From CAXTTV01 sp964247295 (GTDB lineage: Bacteria > Chloroflexota > Ktedonobacteria > Ktedonobacterales > Ktedonobacteraceae): DNA of 42,716 bases. Shown here piece after piece: positions 41,008-42,716 of the stretch. The stretch spans positions 1-42,716 of the forward strand of contig CAXTTV010000019.1 of NCBI GenBank assembly GCA_964247295.1, in the 5' to 3' direction. The notes beneath the pieces are model-generated. The model had not been told where the DNA came from. It saw only the letters and a list, made by a program, of their open reading frames with translations, and did no database searches. Position 1 is the first letter of the stretch; every line of letters starts with the position of its first letter. A program made the position numbers and the translations under genes.

Positions 41008-42501
41008 ATGTTTGACCATGACGAGAATACTCAGCACGATCAGTCGCCACATGTGGAGCGAGATGCTTTTGGGGGGGCCTATCCCCCGACTTCCGATTAC
41101 TATGGTGGGCCCGCGACGCAGAGTCGACCAGCCTCAGAGACCCAACCTCAGGCTCCAGTGGAGCGAGATGCCTTTGGGGGGGCCTATCCCCCGACCGCCG
41201 ATTACTATGGTGGGTCCGCGACGCAGAGCCGACCAGCCTCGGGGACTCAATCTCAGACTCCCGGAGCCGGCGAATTCTATAGCCAGCCGACCAGCAACCA
41301 ATACAATCAGCCGAGCAATAATCAATATAGTCCGCTACCCAACAGCCGTATTCCAGGTGGTCCATATCCGCCCTTTAATTCACCCTACCCATCTCCATTG
41401 GCGCGGAAGCGCCAGAGCACGCTCCCAATCATCTTAGTCCTCGCCGCCTTACTGCTGGGAGGAGGAATCTTCGCTGGCTGGCAGTTGGGGCATGGCAACG
41501 CCACAAACGGATCTGTGTTGCAGACAGGCTCAAATCAGACGCAGCAGATCCCACAGATCACAGGGAGCATTGAGCAGGTGCGTGAGTCCGTTGCCAGCAA
41601 AGTTTCTCCGGCCATTGTCCAGATTAACGTAGACTTGCGCCAGGGCAAAGGACTTGGATCAGGAGTGATCATTGATAACCGTGGTTACATCATCACCAAC
41701 AACCACGTCATTGAGGGAGCGCAAAACATCACCGTCACGCTTTCCAATGGTAAGAGTACCGAAGGCACTCTGGTTGGGAACGATACACAGGACGATCTCG
41801 CGATGGTCAAGATCAATCCGCCGGCCAACGTCACTGTGGCCACTATTGGGGACTCCTCCAAACTCAAAGTTGGGCAGGAAGTCATGGCGATTGGTAACCC
41901 GTTGGGTATCACTCAGACCGTCACCAGTGGTATTGTCAGCGCCCTAGACCGTACCGTCTCAGAGGGTCAAGGTGGAGCGACCCTGCCGCACGCCATCCAG
42001 ACAGACGCCGCCATCAATCCTGGTAACAGTGGCGGAGCTCTGGTCAATCTTCAGGGAGAGCTTATCGGCATCCCAACCCTGACCGCCATTGATCCCGAGT
42101 TTAACACCCCGGCCAGCGGAGTCGGGTTTGCCATCCCATCCAACCGCGTCAAGCTTGTCTCAGAGCAATTGATCCAGGGTGGCAAAGTTACTCACACGGG
42201 TCGGGCTGGCCTCAACATCAGTGGAGCTAGCGTGGACCAGCAGGTTCAGGCTCAAGAGAACCTCGCCGTCGGCCATGGGGCGATCATTCGTCAGATAGTT
42301 GCTGGTGGGGCGGCCCAGAAAGCCGGGCTGCGGATCGGAGATGTCATCGTCAAGATTGGTGACAAAGACGTAAACGACATTGCCAGCCTTGGAGATGCCC
42401 TGGCGAATGACAATCCGGGTGATACTTTGCCGGTGCAGCTCTATCGAGGTAACCAGCAGCTTACCCTGAATGTCACCCTTGGAGAGCTCCAGGTAGGCTA
42501 G
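41008..42501 (+). CDS. HtrA/DegP-type serine protease with PDZ domain
   Basis: The 497-aa protein has a 137-residue proline/tyrosine-rich cytosolic N-terminus, one membrane helix (about 138-158) and an extracytoplasmic trypsin-like protease with one PDZ domain. The catalytic triad is H233 in TNNHVIEG, D263 in DDLAMVKI and S341 in NPGNSGGALVN. The PDZ spans about 405-495 (GGAAQKAGLRIGDVIVKIGD). Such proteases degrade misfolded envelope proteins and often take part in stress signalling. The layout matches membrane-anchored HtrA of Gram-positive-type bacteria. GGAGATAACCCG precedes ATG 41008. Two near-identical 35-residue repeats lie in the N-terminus. A terminator follows. Confidence 0.95.
   Translation: MFDHDENTQHDQSPHVERDAFGGAYPPTSDYYGGPATQSRPASETQPQAPVERDAFGGAYPPTADYYGGSATQSRPASGTQSQTPGAGEFYSQPTSNQYNQPSNNQYSPLPNSRIPGGPYPPFNSPYPSPLARKRQSTLPIILVLAALLLGGGIFAGWQLGHGNATNGSVLQTGSNQTQQIPQITGSIEQVRESVASKVSPAIVQINVDLRQGKGLGSGVIIDNRGYIITNNHVIEGAQNITVTLSNGKSTEGTLVGNDTQDDLAMVKINPPANVTVATIGDSSKLKVGQEVMAIGNPLGITQTVTSGIVSALDRTVSEGQGGATLPHAIQTDAAINPGNSGGALVNLQGELIGIPTLTAIDPEFNTPASGVGFAIPSNRVKLVSEQLIQGGKVTHTGRAGLNISGASVDQQVQAQENLAVGHGAIIRQIVAGGAAQKAGLRIGDVIVKIGDKDVNDIASLGDALANDNPGDTLPVQLYRGNQQLTLNVTLGELQVG
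41053..41262 (+). repeat. Tandem 105-bp repeat in htrA
   Basis: Two directly adjacent 105-bp copies (41053-41157, 41158-41262) encode VERDAFGGAYPPT-DYYGG-ATQSRPAS twice with a few changes. They fall in the disordered cytosolic tail. Confidence 0.85.
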
Positions 42502-42560
42502 TCGTCACAGAAAAGGAAGATCGCATATTCACACCTTCCTTGTTTCTCCAACAGAGGAGC

Positions 42561-42602
42561 GGGCCCGGTTACAAAACCGCCCCCGGCCTTTTTTTTTTTT
42601 AA
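42561..42602 (+). terminator. Terminator of htrA
   Basis: A GGCC..CGGTT-ACAA-AACCG...GGCC hairpin at 42562-42588 is followed by 12 Ts. The Ts run into an A-rich tract (42601-42619). The remaining 100 bases hold GC-rich sequence with no gene that I can support. Confidence 0.8.
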
Positions 42603-42716
42603 AAAATAAAAAAAAAATTTTCGAGTTGCTTGCGTTTGCGCGTCGCCACTCATTCGCCGCGCCAGGACACTCCGTGCTAGTTCGTTCACTCCGTGGATTC
42701 CGTGCCAAATACAACT

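Noticed and set aside
40823..41437. 204-codon frame overlapping the start of htrA
   Set aside because: It is another frame of the tandem repeat in htrA; the htrA frame has a good ribosome binding site and known domains.

Overview
The window looks like chromosome of a Ktedonobacteria-like member of the Chloroflexota. This is inferred from overall gene style, not from a marker search: moderate GC with AT-rich gaps, a large NB-ARC/TPR protein, an ECF sigma factor with a long zinc-binding tail, type 2 IPP isomerase, many regulators and many poorly known membrane proteins. It is a draft assembly with two runs of N: 20 Ns at 12172-12191 and exactly 100 Ns at 16307-16406.

Layout. 1-3795: edge fragments, then secA on the minus strand with its terminator. 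3796-5684: transposon debris, namely an intact-looking tnpB, a 5'-truncated serine-recombinase tnpA and a decayed second tnpB, lying immediately upstream of secA. 5685-8266: a four-gene minus-strand cluster (unknown 158-aa protein, SAM methyltransferase, unknown 125-aa protein, HEAT-repeat protein) behind a strong promoter at 8490-8518. 8312-9665: an AT-rich island with one GNAT-like gene. 9666-15024: a YcaQ-type DNA glycosylase and an isochorismatase-like hydrolase, divergent from a WYL regulator, then a padR/DHA2-exporter pair with a near-ideal promoter and a perfect inverted-repeat operator. 15109-18458: one NB-ARC/TPR gene that appears as two only because of the 100-N gap. 18610-19941: a PQQ-propeller lipoprotein with an extended -10 promoter abutting its start codon.

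19942-20550 is repeat-rich and non-coding. 20551-23446 is a minus-strand operon: HD hydrolase, two short membrane-anchored proteins that together look like a split and catalytically altered Cas4-family protein, and a TIGR00300-type (archaeal ornithine cyclodeaminase-like) protein. 23839-24380 encodes a zinc-ribbon protein and ribosomal protein bS21. Next come a DUF1611 (DgcN-like) protein, a small membrane protein, mobA, and an ECF sigma/MFS pair with overlapping ends. fni and purB are separated by a palindromic dispersed repeat. A plus-strand run follows: membrane protein, rpmE, MGDG-synthase/MurG-like glycosyltransferase, DUF1385 protein and dual-specificity phosphatase. The end holds a HAD phosphatase, an HD-domain phosphohydrolase, a TPR protein and an HtrA-type protease.

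Housekeeping functions (SecA, bS21, bL31, PurB, IDI-2, MobA, HtrA) are mixed with accessory ones. The most unusual items are the split membrane-anchored Cas4-like pair (21780-22855), the NB-ARC protein with a RHIM-like N-terminal motif, TnpB sitting 38 bp from the secA start, and an ordered family of non-coding dispersed repeats.
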